Source of the DNA: VFZP01 sp043730365 | GTDB taxonomy: Bacteria > Acidobacteriota > Terriglobia > Bryobacterales > Bryobacteraceae | Direction of reading: 5' to 3' | Assembly: GCA_043730365.1 (NCBI GenBank) | Contig: JAYTKJ010000868.1 | Span: 1 to 64,000 of the forward strand | DNA: 64,000 bases | Part shown: positions 41,299 through 49,529 of the stretch, piece after piece | Position numbering within the stretch: position 1 is the first letter of the stretch | How the letters are laid out: every line of letters begins with the position of its first letter | The notes under the pieces: model-generated | Told to the model about the DNA's origin: nothing | The model's database searches: none | What the model saw: the letters and a program-made list of their open reading frames with translations, nothing else | Made by a program: the position numbers and the translations under genes

Positions 41299-42606
41299 AT
41301 GCAACGCCGACATTTTCTTTCCGGCCTGGCCCTGTCCGGCGCCGCCCGTGGCGCCATCGATTGTGGCTGCGCGATGATGCCGCAGACCCAATCCGGCCCC
41401 GTGGGCGCCGACGCGTTTGGGCCCGCAGGATCCAGGGCCCGCATCACGGCCGTTAAAGTTTTCGGCGTTTCGCTGACGCCGGATTCGGACCGCCCCTACG
41501 TGTTCGTCAAAATCGAAACCAATCAGCCGGGCCTCGTGGGATGGGGCGAGGCGACGCTCGAAGGCAAGGCCGCCGCCACCATGGCTTGCGTCGAAGACTT
41601 CCGCGAATTTCTCATTGGGCATGACCCGATGCTGGTAGAGCACCACTGGCAATCGATGTACGTGCATTCGTTCTACCGGGCTGGTCCCGTCATGGGTTCC
41701 GCGATTTCCGGTATCGATCAGGCGTTGTGGGACATCCGCGGCAAGATGCTGGGCCAGCCGATCTACAAGCTGCTCGGCGGCCCCAACGATCCGCGCGGCG
41801 TGCGCGGCTACTATCATCTGCGCGCGGGCAACAAGGAACAGCGTCTTGAGTCCCGCGAGATTGCCAAGAAGGAGGGCATCACCTGCTTCAAGACCGGCAT
41901 CCCCGGCTACTACGAATGGATCGAGACGAACGACAAGATTTCAGCTGCGATCAAGAGCCTGCAGGAACTGCGTGAAGACATGGGACCCGAGCTGGACATC
42001 GGCGTCGACTTTCACGCCAAGACCAGCCCGGCTGTGGCCTCGATCATCATCAAGGAGATCGAATCTCTCAATCTGCTGTTTGTCGAAGAGCCGTGCCCGC
42101 CGGAGAATGTGAAGGCGATGGCCAAGATTGCGCGCCGTACCACCACGCCCATTGCAACCGGGGAGCGGCTGGTTGCGTCCTACTCTTGCAGGGAACTACT
42201 CGAGTTGGGCGTGATCGACATTCTCCAGTGCGATATCAACCACACCGGTGGCATCACCGCGTTGTGGAAGGCGGCGGCCCTGGCCGATGCCTCGGGTGTC
42301 TCCATGGCGCCACATGCCTGCGAAGGGCCGATCGGCGGCCTGGCCACCATCCACGTAGACGCTGCGGCTCCCAATTTCCTGGTGCAGGAAATCTGCTCGG
42401 GTGTGAAGCCGGATACAAAGGAGTTGGTCTGGCAGGAATGGCTCGGTTTCCCTGCCATGCGCATGACAAACGGCCGCTTCCCGCTGCCCACTAAACCCGG
42501 ACTCGGATTTGACCTGGACGAAGCCAAGTTCAAAAAATACCCTTTTGGCGGTACCAAACCGATGGCGCGCGTGTTCCACGAGGATGGATCCGTAGCTGAG
42601 TGGTAG
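41299..42606 (+). CDS. Enolase-superfamily sugar-acid dehydratase (galactonate dehydratase-like), Tat signal
   Basis: The 435-residue protein has a twin-arginine leader (MQRRHFLSGLALSGAARGA). The active-site set is intact: FKTG (Lys), DIGVDFH (Asp), FVEEP (Glu), ATGERL (Glu), LQCDINHTGG (Asp) and APHACEGP (His). The EEPCPPENV and GERL segments resemble D-galactonate and related acid-sugar dehydratases, which remove water from aldonic acids to give 2-keto-3-deoxy acids; the exact substrate is open. It begins two bases after its degenerate paralogue and its TAG touches the ATG of the sigma factor. Confidence 0.88.
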   Translation: MQRRHFLSGLALSGAARGAIDCGCAMMPQTQSGPVGADAFGPAGSRARITAVKVFGVSLTPDSDRPYVFVKIETNQPGLVGWGEATLEGKAAATMACVEDFREFLIGHDPMLVEHHWQSMYVHSFYRAGPVMGSAISGIDQALWDIRGKMLGQPIYKLLGGPNDPRGVRGYYHLRAGNKEQRLESREIAKKEGITCFKTGIPGYYEWIETNDKISAAIKSLQELREDMGPELDIGVDFHAKTSPAVASIIIKEIESLNLLFVEEPCPPENVKAMAKIARRTTTPIATGERLVASYSCRELLELGVIDILQCDINHTGGITALWKAAALADASGVSMAPHACEGPIGGLATIHVDAAAPNFLVQEICSGVKPDTKELVWQEWLGFPAMRMTNGRFPLPTKPGLGFDLDEAKFKKYPFGGTKPMARVFHEDGSVAEW

Positions 42607-43113
42607 ATGACCGGCACCCGCGAACAACTCCTGACCGGGCTTCGTGAAAGGATCGTCGCCTACGCGGCATCTCGTGTAGGGAGAGACTTTGCCGAGGATC
42701 TTGCGCAGGAGGTTTTGTTGGTCCTGGAAGCCAAATACGGATATCTTGAAACAGTGGAGGATCTGGTGCCCGTCTCGTTCCAGATTCTTCGCTTCAAGAT
42801 GCAGGACCTTCGGCGCAAACAGTCGAGGCGCGGGGAGTTCACGGCCATTGATGCTTCGACGCTGCCGCTGGCCGATACCGGCGAGGGACAACTGGCGGCG
42901 CTTGAACGCGAGGAGTTGCTCTCGCGGTTGCGTGCTGCGCTCGAAACAATGGAAGGCCGTTGCCGTGAGATGTTCAAGTTGAAGCTCGAGGGGCTGAGCT
43001 TCCCCGACATACAGCGCCGGATGCAAGCTGCCAATATCAACACGGTCTACACCTGGGATTTCCGGTGCCGCAAATTGCTGCTTGAGCAGCTGGCGGCGGG
43101 GAGGAAGTCATGA
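42607..43113 (+). CDS. RNA polymerase sigma factor, ECF type
   Basis: The 168-residue protein has region 2 (RVGRDFAEDLAQEVLLVLEA, then ILRFKMQDLRRKQ) and region 4 (METMEGRCREMFKLKLEGLS-type, then FPDIQRRMQAANINTVYTWD) joined by a short linker, the usual ECF layout. The start codon abuts the dehydratase stop, and the stop overlaps the next gene in ATGA, so it is translated with both neighbours. An ECF factor inside a catabolic operon implies that it responds to, or controls, this sugar-acid locus (inference). Confidence 0.88.
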   Translation: MTGTREQLLTGLRERIVAYAASRVGRDFAEDLAQEVLLVLEAKYGYLETVEDLVPVSFQILRFKMQDLRRKQSRRGEFTAIDASTLPLADTGEGQLAALEREELLSRLRAALETMEGRCREMFKLKLEGLSFPDIQRRMQAANINTVYTWDFRCRKLLLEQLAAGRKS

Positions 43114-44381
43114 GCGCGGAAGCATCCAACCATGACCGCGCCGAAAAGCTGATCGGCGGTTGGGTGGCCGGTACCCTCACCAAGGAAGAGCGGAAACTGC
43201 TCCTCGACGCCTCGCTCAGCAATCAGGCTCTGTTTGATGCGTTGGCCGACGAAGAGGGGATGCGTGAGTTGCTCGCTGATCCCACGGTCCGCCGCCAGCT
43301 CTCGGCCTTGCTGGCGAGTAGTTCGCAGCCGGTTGCCGCCGCGCCGGCATCTCTCGAAACTTGGTGGCGTTGGCTTTTCCGTCCAGCGCCGATGGCGGCC
43401 TTCAGCGCCGGGGTCCTGGCCGTGCTGGCCTTTGTTGTTGTGCGGCCAGGCTTCGTTGAAACGCCAGCGCAACAGATAGCGCCGGTGGGTGCGTCGAGCG
43501 AGGCGAAAGCGATGGACGCCGCGATTGCGCCCGCAGAGGAAAAGCCGAAGAATATGGTGGCCGTCCCAAGCCAGGGTGAGCTCCGTCGACACACTTCCGC
43601 CACGCCTGCTCCCTCCCAACCCGTCGTTCTTGCCGACAAGCTGGCTAAGGTGGCTGAGCCCGTAGATATCGCCGCCTCCTCATCGAATAAGATGCGCGAG
43701 AACGAAGCCAAGCCTGCTTTGCTGGCCCAAGCGCCGCCGCCTCCTCCGCCCGCTTCCTCTCCCGCGAAGAAAGCGGAAGAAGGCCGAGCCGAGGCCGTCT
43801 CTGTCACTGCGGCCGCGCCGCCATTGGTTGTCCAGGCGCCTCGCGAACAAGCCGTCACCAACAGTCCAGTCCTGGCCGAGCGGGCCGACGAAGCCAAGGC
43901 CAAGCGCGCCGCCGCCGCCCCGGTTGCGCCTCCCATCCGGTATCGCGTCGAGCGCCAGCAGCCGGGTGGGGAATGGGTGGAGTTCGGTGGCGAACTCAGC
44001 CCCGGCACTCGAGCCCGCATCGCCATCGACTCAACTCAAGCCGGACAGCTGACCATCCGTTCCGGAAGCCAGACCTTGAGTTTGGCGGTGACACCCCGTC
44101 AGACCGTGCATTTCCCTGCCGAGGGGAATCTGCCTGCTGACCGCGGCGAACGTGAGGTGGCGATCTTGTTTCAGCCCGGCCCCGGCTTGCAAGCCGCCGC
44201 CGATAGCAGTCTGCGCCAAACCGCCCAAACACGCTACCGCACGATGCAACAGCAAGCGCAGCCGGGAGGTGGACCCATGGCGGGAATCGGCGGAACCCAA
44301 CAAGCCTCGCAACAGAAAGACTCCACCCTTGTAGCCGCCCCAGGCGACTATAGCGTCACAGTGCGAATGCGTTATCGCTAG
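43110..44381 (+). CDS. Probable transmembrane anti-sigma factor with Pro/Ala-rich periplasmic part
   Basis: The 423-residue protein starts in ATGA with the sigma gene, with GGGAGG six bases upstream. Its cytoplasmic part (1-90) is helical (IGGWVAGTLTKEERKLLLDA) with no HxxxCxxC zinc motif. One membrane helix spans residues 92-111 (APMAAFSAGVLAVLAFVVV). A Pro/Ala-rich stretch (about 125-290) and a small beta domain (YRVERQQPGGEWVEFGGELS) are outside. Position and topology make it the partner of the sigma factor; no known sensor domain is recognised. Confidence 0.75.
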   Translation: MSAEASNHDRAEKLIGGWVAGTLTKEERKLLLDASLSNQALFDALADEEGMRELLADPTVRRQLSALLASSSQPVAAAPASLETWWRWLFRPAPMAAFSAGVLAVLAFVVVRPGFVETPAQQIAPVGASSEAKAMDAAIAPAEEKPKNMVAVPSQGELRRHTSATPAPSQPVVLADKLAKVAEPVDIAASSSNKMRENEAKPALLAQAPPPPPPASSPAKKAEEGRAEAVSVTAAAPPLVVQAPREQAVTNSPVLAERADEAKAKRAAAAPVAPPIRYRVERQQPGGEWVEFGGELSPGTRARIAIDSTQAGQLTIRSGSQTLSLAVTPRQTVHFPAEGNLPADRGEREVAILFQPGPGLQAAADSSLRQTAQTRYRTMQQQAQPGGGPMAGIGGTQQASQQKDSTLVAAPGDYSVTVRMRYR

Positions 44382-45583
44382 CGCAACCCGGCGGTCTCGC
44401 GTGCTTGCGCAGGTTGCACCGGCACCGTGAAATCCAGCCAGCCGATCATCATCTCTTCCCAAGTCTGATCGCCCCACCGTACTTCCTTCGTCGGATCCGG
44501 GTTCGCCTTGTTGTTCGGTGAATTGTCGTACCGCGCCACGCAATCGATGCGCGTGCCCGTGGGCAGCTTGATCGGTTCGGCGAGTTGATAAGCGAGTTGC
44601 CAGCCGAAGTCATACTTCGGCACCTCGAGCGCAATCTCTTCTCGCCCATCCGGATAGACGATCGTATATCGGAACGCCTTGCCGCGCACATGCATGTGCG
44701 GCATGAAGCTATGCAGCACCACCTCGGCGGGAGCCTTCCAGCTTGCCGTCACCTTGTGGTCCGGCGCTCCCGCCGGAATCCTAAAGCCGGCATTGATCGC
44801 CCGGCCCGTGATGATCTGCTCTCGCACCGGCCCCTTCGCCAGCCGAAGCCCGAAGCGGCTGCGGTCCTTGCGCGCCGTACCCGAAGGCGTATAGTGCATC
44901 TGAATTCGAAAGATCGTACCCGCCTTGACGCGCTTGGCGGTGCCCGGTTCGAAGACGTTGGCCGGATCGCCCGGCGCCCAGCCCACCAGTAGATCGGCTC
45001 CACTGTCGGCGCCCTCGCGTTTCCCGTCGGGCCCCAGCATAAACACGATCACATGGTGAACCACGTCGCGTTGATCGGGCCGGATCTCGGCCGCTTCCAC
45101 CCATATGTCTTCCTTGAGATTGCTGGGCACTTTGAAGTATTTGTAGGGCACTACGCCGGTAGCGGGCACATCGTACTCCTCGCCGAGATCGAAAACCAGA
45201 TCCGGCTTACCGATGTTCCAGCCCTCGGTGAATTCCCGCAGTGGCTGGCCGTGTTTCCTCTGGCCTTCCGGTGCGCCATTTTGCGCCCAGGTAGCGATGG
45301 TCTGTTTTTCGCCCTCACTCAATCGCCGGTCATTGCGGAAATGGCCGAACTTGGGGTCGGCGAGCCATGGCGGCATCTTTGCGGAAAGCACCGCCTGACG
45401 GATCGCTGCAGCCCAGGGGCGCACTTCCTGGTAGGTGCCGAGCGGCATAGGAGCAGCCTCTCCCTTGCGGTGGCACTCCACGCAACGCCTATCCAGGATG
45501 GGCGCCACGTCCTTGTGATAGGTGACCGTAGCGGCGGGAAGCAGCGCGGCACCCGCCATCGCCATGACCGAAATTCGCACCAT
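44378..45583 (-). CDS. Copper ascorbate-dependent monooxygenase-like protein with N-terminal haem c site
   Basis: The 401-residue exported protein (VMAMAGAALLPAATV) has a cytochrome-type N-terminus (VAPILDRRCVECHRKGEAAP), then a domain related to the type-II copper monooxygenases of the PHM/DBM group. Candidate copper ligands are visible: DVVHHVIV and MHYTP for one site, and FMPHMHVRGK with a downstream Met (EEMMIGW) for the other. A secreted haem-to-copper electron path is plausible. ATG 45583 is used because it precedes the signal peptide. It converges with the anti-sigma gene, overlapping four bases, and is divergent from the methyltransferase. Confidence 0.85.
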   Translation of the reverse strand: MVRISVMAMAGAALLPAATVTYHKDVAPILDRRCVECHRKGEAAPMPLGTYQEVRPWAAAIRQAVLSAKMPPWLADPKFGHFRNDRRLSEGEKQTIATWAQNGAPEGQRKHGQPLREFTEGWNIGKPDLVFDLGEEYDVPATGVVPYKYFKVPSNLKEDIWVEAAEIRPDQRDVVHHVIVFMLGPDGKREGADSGADLLVGWAPGDPANVFEPGTAKRVKAGTIFRIQMHYTPSGTARKDRSRFGLRLAKGPVREQIITGRAINAGFRIPAGAPDHKVTASWKAPAEVVLHSFMPHMHVRGKAFRYTIVYPDGREEIALEVPKYDFGWQLAYQLAEPIKLPTGTRIDCVARYDNSPNNKANPDPTKEVRWGDQTWEEMMIGWLDFTVPVQPAQARETAGLR

Positions 45584-45624
45584 CACACACCCCCTGTCGA
45601 AAACAATACCATAGGAGTCTGACA

Positions 45625-46152
45625 ATGAGAATACTGGATGTGGGCTGCGGGATCAGGAAATACCCGGGGTCAATCGGCATTGATAACAACCCGGCTACCA
45701 AAGCCGACGTGTTAGTAGATCTGGACCATCTGCCCTATCCGTTTCGAGATTCCTCGTTTGACCAGATCCGCGTCATCCATGTCATTGAACACGTTGACAG
45801 TGTGATTAAGACTATGGAGGAGTTGGCGCGGCTGGCCAAACCTGGCGGCCGCATTACGCTGGCTACCCCGCACTACACTGATTTTTCTTCGTTTTGCGAC
45901 CCAACCCATAAGTGGCACTTGAATACCTATTCATTCCGCTACTTTGGCGACGACAACGCTGGTTTCGGCTATTATTCCCCCACAAAATTGCGTGAGATTT
46001 CCTGCCGTCTAAAGCTACTAGCACTGTGGAGGTATTCTGGCTTTGAATTGCTGGTCAACCATTGGCCGCGTTTCCGGAAGTTCTGGGAACACTATCTCTG
46101 TTTTGTGATCCGGGGCAAGGTGATGGAGTTTGAGTTCGAAGTCCTGAAATAA
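45625..46152 (+). CDS. SAM-dependent methyltransferase, type 11-like
   Basis: The 175-residue protein opens with SAM-binding motif I (ILDVGCGIRKYPGSIGID), then LPYPFRDSSFDQIRVIHVIE (motifs II/III), HVDSVIKTMEELARLAKPGG and RITLATPHYTDFSS. It is short for the family, but the core is complete. AGGAG stands seven bases before the ATG. The substrate is not deducible. It is followed by yraN after seven bases. Confidence 0.85.
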   Translation: MRILDVGCGIRKYPGSIGIDNNPATKADVLVDLDHLPYPFRDSSFDQIRVIHVIEHVDSVIKTMEELARLAKPGGRITLATPHYTDFSSFCDPTHKWHLNTYSFRYFGDDNAGFGYYSPTKLREISCRLKLLALWRYSGFELLVNHWPRFRKFWEHYLCFVIRGKVMEFEFEVLK

Positions 46153-46159
46153 CAACTTA

Positions 46160-46588
46160 ATGTGGCTCAACCCGTTGTTCCGTTTGGCAGATCGTCTTCG
46201 GAGGCGCACTCGCCGTTCCCATCTCGATCCTGCCCATGCGCTCGGTCGTGATGGGGAGGACCTCGCCCACCGCCACCTGCAGCGAGCCGGCATGCTGGTG
46301 GTGGCTCGCAACTACCGCACGCCAGGGGGCGCGGCCGAAGTCGATCTGATTGCCCGCGATGGGGCGACGCTAGTGTTTGTTGAGGTGAAAACGCGCGAGA
46401 CCGACGAGTTTGGCTCCCCGGACCGGGCCATAGATCCTATCAAGAAAGATAAGATCCGCAGGGCTGCCCTCAACTACTTGCGCCGCTCCTCGCATGATCC
46501 GTCCCAAGTCCGGTTCGACGTGGTCTCGATCGTCACCGGCGGGAGGGTTCCGCGTCTGGATCATTTTCGGGACGCTTGGACTCTCTGA
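46160..46588 (+). CDS. yraN: UPF0102 family protein YraN
   Basis: The 142-residue protein has the UPF0102 core: LGRDGEDLAHRHLQRAGMLV, then VARNYRTPGGAAEVDLIARD and LVFVEVKTRE. The Glu-x-Asp and Glu-x-Lys pair is the PD-(D/E)xK nuclease signature. The biological role of YraN is not settled; it is usually placed near ribosome and signal-recognition genes. The N-terminal 30 residues are an Arg-rich extension. Confidence 0.9.
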   Translation: MWLNPLFRLADRLRRRTRRSHLDPAHALGRDGEDLAHRHLQRAGMLVVARNYRTPGGAAEVDLIARDGATLVFVEVKTRETDEFGSPDRAIDPIKKDKIRRAALNYLRRSSHDPSQVRFDVVSIVTGGRVPRLDHFRDAWTL

Positions 46589-46664
46589 TGCCTCGAATCT
46601 ATTAAGGCGACTCCTGGACCACACTGAGGTGTTGTCTAAATGCGGTCTTGCCGATTCGTTAGGA

Positions 46665-47120
46665 ATGACGATTCGGCTGCCGGTTTGTTCTTCCGTTTTC
46701 GGCCCCGTCTCCGCCACGGTGGTCTTGCTGGCTGCCGGTCCGCTCGCCATCTGGTCCCTGGTCATGTTTCTGATGCTTTTGTCGGGGGTCGTTGACTTGG
46801 GCCTCCCCGGTGTCACCAACTACCTGGCTTTACTGGTCGTTTCCCTGCTCGGGGCGCTGGCTTGCCGTCGCGCGATCAACGTGCTTCGCAGCCGCCAGGG
46901 TGGCGCAGAACGCCGCTCGCGGGCAGCGCGGGCACTGATGCTGGTCGGGATCGTCGCCGTTTCTCAAGTTCCTGTCACAATGTGGGCCAATCAGTCCATG
47001 GAGGACACGCTCCACGGTCCGTTGCTGTTCATGTTGGTTGGGGGCCTGATCGCGGCACTAAGCGGCGCCGTGGTCAACCTCCTGCCCCGCACTTCGGTGG
47101 ACGAAACGAAGCACTTTTGA
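46665..47120 (+). CDS. Four-helix membrane protein, unknown function
   Basis: About 151 residues with four hydrophobic helices (SATVVLLAAGPLAIWSLVMF, ALLVVSLLGALA, ALMLVGIVAVSQVPVT, PLLFMLVGGLIAALSGAVV). The frame is open upstream across the yraN end, but codon choice and hydropathy there are not convincing. ATG 46665 with an adjacent AGGA is the likeliest start. A basic loop (RRAINVLRSRQGG) separates helices 2 and 3. No family is recognised. Confidence 0.55.
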   Translation: MTIRLPVCSSVFGPVSATVVLLAAGPLAIWSLVMFLMLLSGVVDLGLPGVTNYLALLVVSLLGALACRRAINVLRSRQGGAERRSRAARALMLVGIVAVSQVPVTMWANQSMEDTLHGPLLFMLVGGLIAALSGAVVNLLPRTSVDETKHF

Positions 47121-47182
47121 ACCACTGGGGGCACCGGCACGAACTCGACAATGGTGGCGGTGCTAAAATCTGTTCTGATCCC

Positions 47183-48475
47183 ATGGACGCCAACAATCCC
47201 CGTCGTGAATTCATCAAGAGCGCAGCCACGGCCGCCTTTACCACCGCCATTTTCACAGGCAACGTCAAGGGGGCCAATGACCGTGTAGCCGCGGCTTTCA
47301 TTGGAGTCGGCCGCATGGGGCAGGGCAACATGGGCGCCGCCATGAAGCAGGACAACTTGCAGATCACCACGATTTGCGATGTCTATAAGCCGAACCTCGA
47401 CAAAGCCGTCGGTATGACTGAAGGCAAGGCCAAAGGCGTGAAGGATTTTCGCGAAGTGCTGGCCGACAAATCGATCGACGTGGTGTGTATCGCCACTCCC
47501 GATCACTGGCACGCCTACATGAGCGTGGAGGCTTGCAAGGCTGGCAAAGACGTCTATGTCGAAAAGCCCATCTGCGTGACCGTGGATGAGGGCACCAAGA
47601 TGGTGCAGGCTGCGCGTAAGTACAATCGCGTCGTGCAGGCCGGGACCATGCAGCGTTCGGGCGTTCATTTTCAAAAGGCCGCCGAAATCGTCAAGAGCGG
47701 GCAGATCGGTGAAGTCAACTTCGTAAGGACTTGGAACTACGGGCTGTCAAAGAAGGAAGGCATCGGGAACCCCGCTGACACTGCTCCGCCGGCTGACCTC
47801 GATTGGGATCTCTGGCTTGGACCTGCGCCGAATCGGCCTTTCAACGCGAATCGGTTCGGCGTCGACCCCAAGGCCTTTTCTCATTTCCGCTGGTTCTGGG
47901 ACTACGCCGGCGGCATGATGACCGATTGGGGCGTGCACCTGCTCGACATCGTGCAAATGGCGTTCAACGAGCAGATGCCCAAAGCCGTGACGGCCCTGGG
48001 CGGGAAGTTCTGGCTCACCGACAATCGGGAAACGCCGGATACGCTGGTGGTGAGCTACGAATATCCCAACTTCCTGGCCACCTACGAGAATCGCAACTCC
48101 AGTAGCGAATCGATGTTTGGCAAAGGCTACGGCATCCTGTTCCACGGCTCCAAGGGCACCTTGTTCGTGGATCGCTCTTTGTACAAACTCGTGCCGGAGA
48201 AGGGAAGCGATCTCACCGAAGTGGAGGTCAAGGCTTCCAACAACACGAACGTAGCGCATTGGGCAAATTTTCTCGATTGCGTCAAGACGCGTCAGAAGCC
48301 GAACAGCGACATCGAAATTTGCCAGCGTTCTTCGACTACATGCCTGCTGGGTAACGTGGCCCTGCGTAGCGGCATCCGGATTGACTGGGACGAAAAGAAG
48401 TGGACCACCGTGCAGCCCGAAGCCCGGAAGTTCCTTTCCAAGGAAGACCGCAAGCCCTGGCGGATCAAAGTCTAA
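47183..48475 (+). CDS. Gfo/Idh/MocA-family oxidoreductase, Tat signal
   Basis: The 430-residue protein has a twin-arginine leader (NPRREFIKSAATAAFTTAIF), a Rossmann fold (AAFIGVGRMGQGNMG, about residues 33-48), the family signature with the catalytic Lys (VYVEKPICVTVDEG, about 131-144) and the C-terminal alpha/beta domain (WDYAGGMMTDWGVHLLDIVQ). It oxidises or reduces a sugar or sugar alcohol with NAD(P); periplasmic members may carry a tightly bound cofactor. TAAAAT lies 13 bases before the ATG with no Shine-Dalgarno. Its stop overlaps that of the convergent Rpn-like gene. Confidence 0.92.
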   Translation: MDANNPRREFIKSAATAAFTTAIFTGNVKGANDRVAAAFIGVGRMGQGNMGAAMKQDNLQITTICDVYKPNLDKAVGMTEGKAKGVKDFREVLADKSIDVVCIATPDHWHAYMSVEACKAGKDVYVEKPICVTVDEGTKMVQAARKYNRVVQAGTMQRSGVHFQKAAEIVKSGQIGEVNFVRTWNYGLSKKEGIGNPADTAPPADLDWDLWLGPAPNRPFNANRFGVDPKAFSHFRWFWDYAGGMMTDWGVHLLDIVQMAFNEQMPKAVTALGGKFWLTDNRETPDTLVVSYEYPNFLATYENRNSSSESMFGKGYGILFHGSKGTLFVDRSLYKLVPEKGSDLTEVEVKASNNTNVAHWANFLDCVKTRQKPNSDIEICQRSSTTCLLGNVALRSGIRIDWDEKKWTTVQPEARKFLSKEDRKPWRIKV

Positions 48476-49494
48476 AGCGCGGCGAGCGCGGCTCGTGCCT
48501 GCTCTTCATCTGCGGCCGTGAGCGCCTCGTCGGCCAGATCATGGAGTTGCTCAAGATCGGTCAATGCCTCGAGGCTTGCCGGAATCGGGACCGATGGGAA
48601 TCGCTTGGCCAGGATGTGCCTTACTGACCGACGAGCCTCGGCAAGTTTGCCTTCATCTTGGCCCTTCGCCAGTCCCGTAGCGAGGCCCTTCGCCAGGCCA
48701 GATGCCAAGCCCGACTCCAGGCCGGATGCCAGGCCGGATGCCAAGCCCAACGCGCGACCCTCCGCCTCTCCGCGTTCCCGAGATTCTTTCTCCCAGACCT
48801 CGATCAGCGGCTTAAGAAAGCTGGACTGGCGCATCAATTCGGGAGTGAGAAATTCTTTGATCATCCTTTTCTCCAGCAGGTCAATTAACCTGTTCCGATC
48901 ATAGCGTAGGCCACCGAGGGTTGCGAAGACGCCAGCCAGGTCCGCTGCCAACTCCTTGCTCTGAACCCGAACAATTTCGTCAGCCGCCCGCTCCAGATCG
49001 CGATCAGACGCTCTGGCCAGCGCCACCAGCGGCAGCATCCCTGGCCTCTGCAAGGCGAAGAGAATTTCCGGATCGAGTTCCCACAGCCTGACGATCGTGT
49101 ATCGAAACTCAATCCTCAGCTGTCCGGCCCGAGCCTCGGCGTGCTCGGGCACCCGCGCCGCCGCGGCGTGTTCAACCGGCAGAATCAGGAAGCTATCCAG
49201 GGGCGCGGTGGAATCACACAAAAAGCGATAGGTCGCATAGCGCAATAATCGCTCGGGCATCCCTGATCCAGGCTGGTTCTGAAACTCCAGATGGATGTAG
49301 CGCACCGCCCCGTTCGGCGAACGCACTTCATAAAGGTGATCCAGGTAAACCGTCGGCGGGCCTAGTTCCCGCTCCAACTCTCGCACTTCCACGTCGGCAT
49401 CAATGGGAATTCCGGCAAAGAGATGAAGCAGCGCGCGAGGCTCGGTCTCGGCAAGCAGCTTGAAGGCCCGATCATACGGATTCCGCATCTCCAC
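48472..49494 (-). CDS. Rpn-like PD-(D/E)xK nuclease/transposase-derived protein
   Basis: The 340-residue protein begins with the Rpn-type NPYDRAFKLLAETEPRAL and shows YLDHLYEVRS and YIHLEFQNQ, an E-x-Q variant of the nuclease core that is common in the RpnA/C and YadD-like group. Residues 250-278 are a repeat (GLASGL units), then a helical tail (RSVRHILAKRFPSVPIPASL). Members with this tail occur in many copies in acidobacteria and cyanobacteria; recombination-promoting nuclease activity is known only for a few. The start is GTG 49494 or ATG 49488. Confidence 0.78.
   Translation of the reverse strand: MEMRNPYDRAFKLLAETEPRALLHLFAGIPIDADVEVRELERELGPPTVYLDHLYEVRSPNGAVRYIHLEFQNQPGSGMPERLLRYATYRFLCDSTAPLDSFLILPVEHAAAARVPEHAEARAGQLRIEFRYTIVRLWELDPEILFALQRPGMLPLVALARASDRDLERAADEIVRVQSKELAADLAGVFATLGGLRYDRNRLIDLLEKRMIKEFLTPELMRQSSFLKPLIEVWEKESRERGEAEGRALGLASGLASGLESGLASGLAKGLATGLAKGQDEGKLAEARRSVRHILAKRFPSVPIPASLEALTDLEQLHDLADEALTAADEEQARAALAAL
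48661..48747 (-). repeat. 12-base minisatellite inside the Rpn-like gene
   Basis: About seven imperfect copies of a 12-base unit (GGCCTGGCATCC type) encode four-residue steps Gly-Leu-Ala-Ser/Lys. Length varies in multiples of 12, so copy-number change keeps the frame. The first copies are nearly identical and the last have drifted. Confidence 0.75.
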
Positions 49495-49529
49495 TTAGAC
49501 AGTGTGGAACCACCGGGAAAGATCTCACG

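Noticed and set aside
48661..48747. Short repeats that could suggest a CRISPR array
   Set aside because: The units are contiguous 12-mers in an open frame with no spacers.
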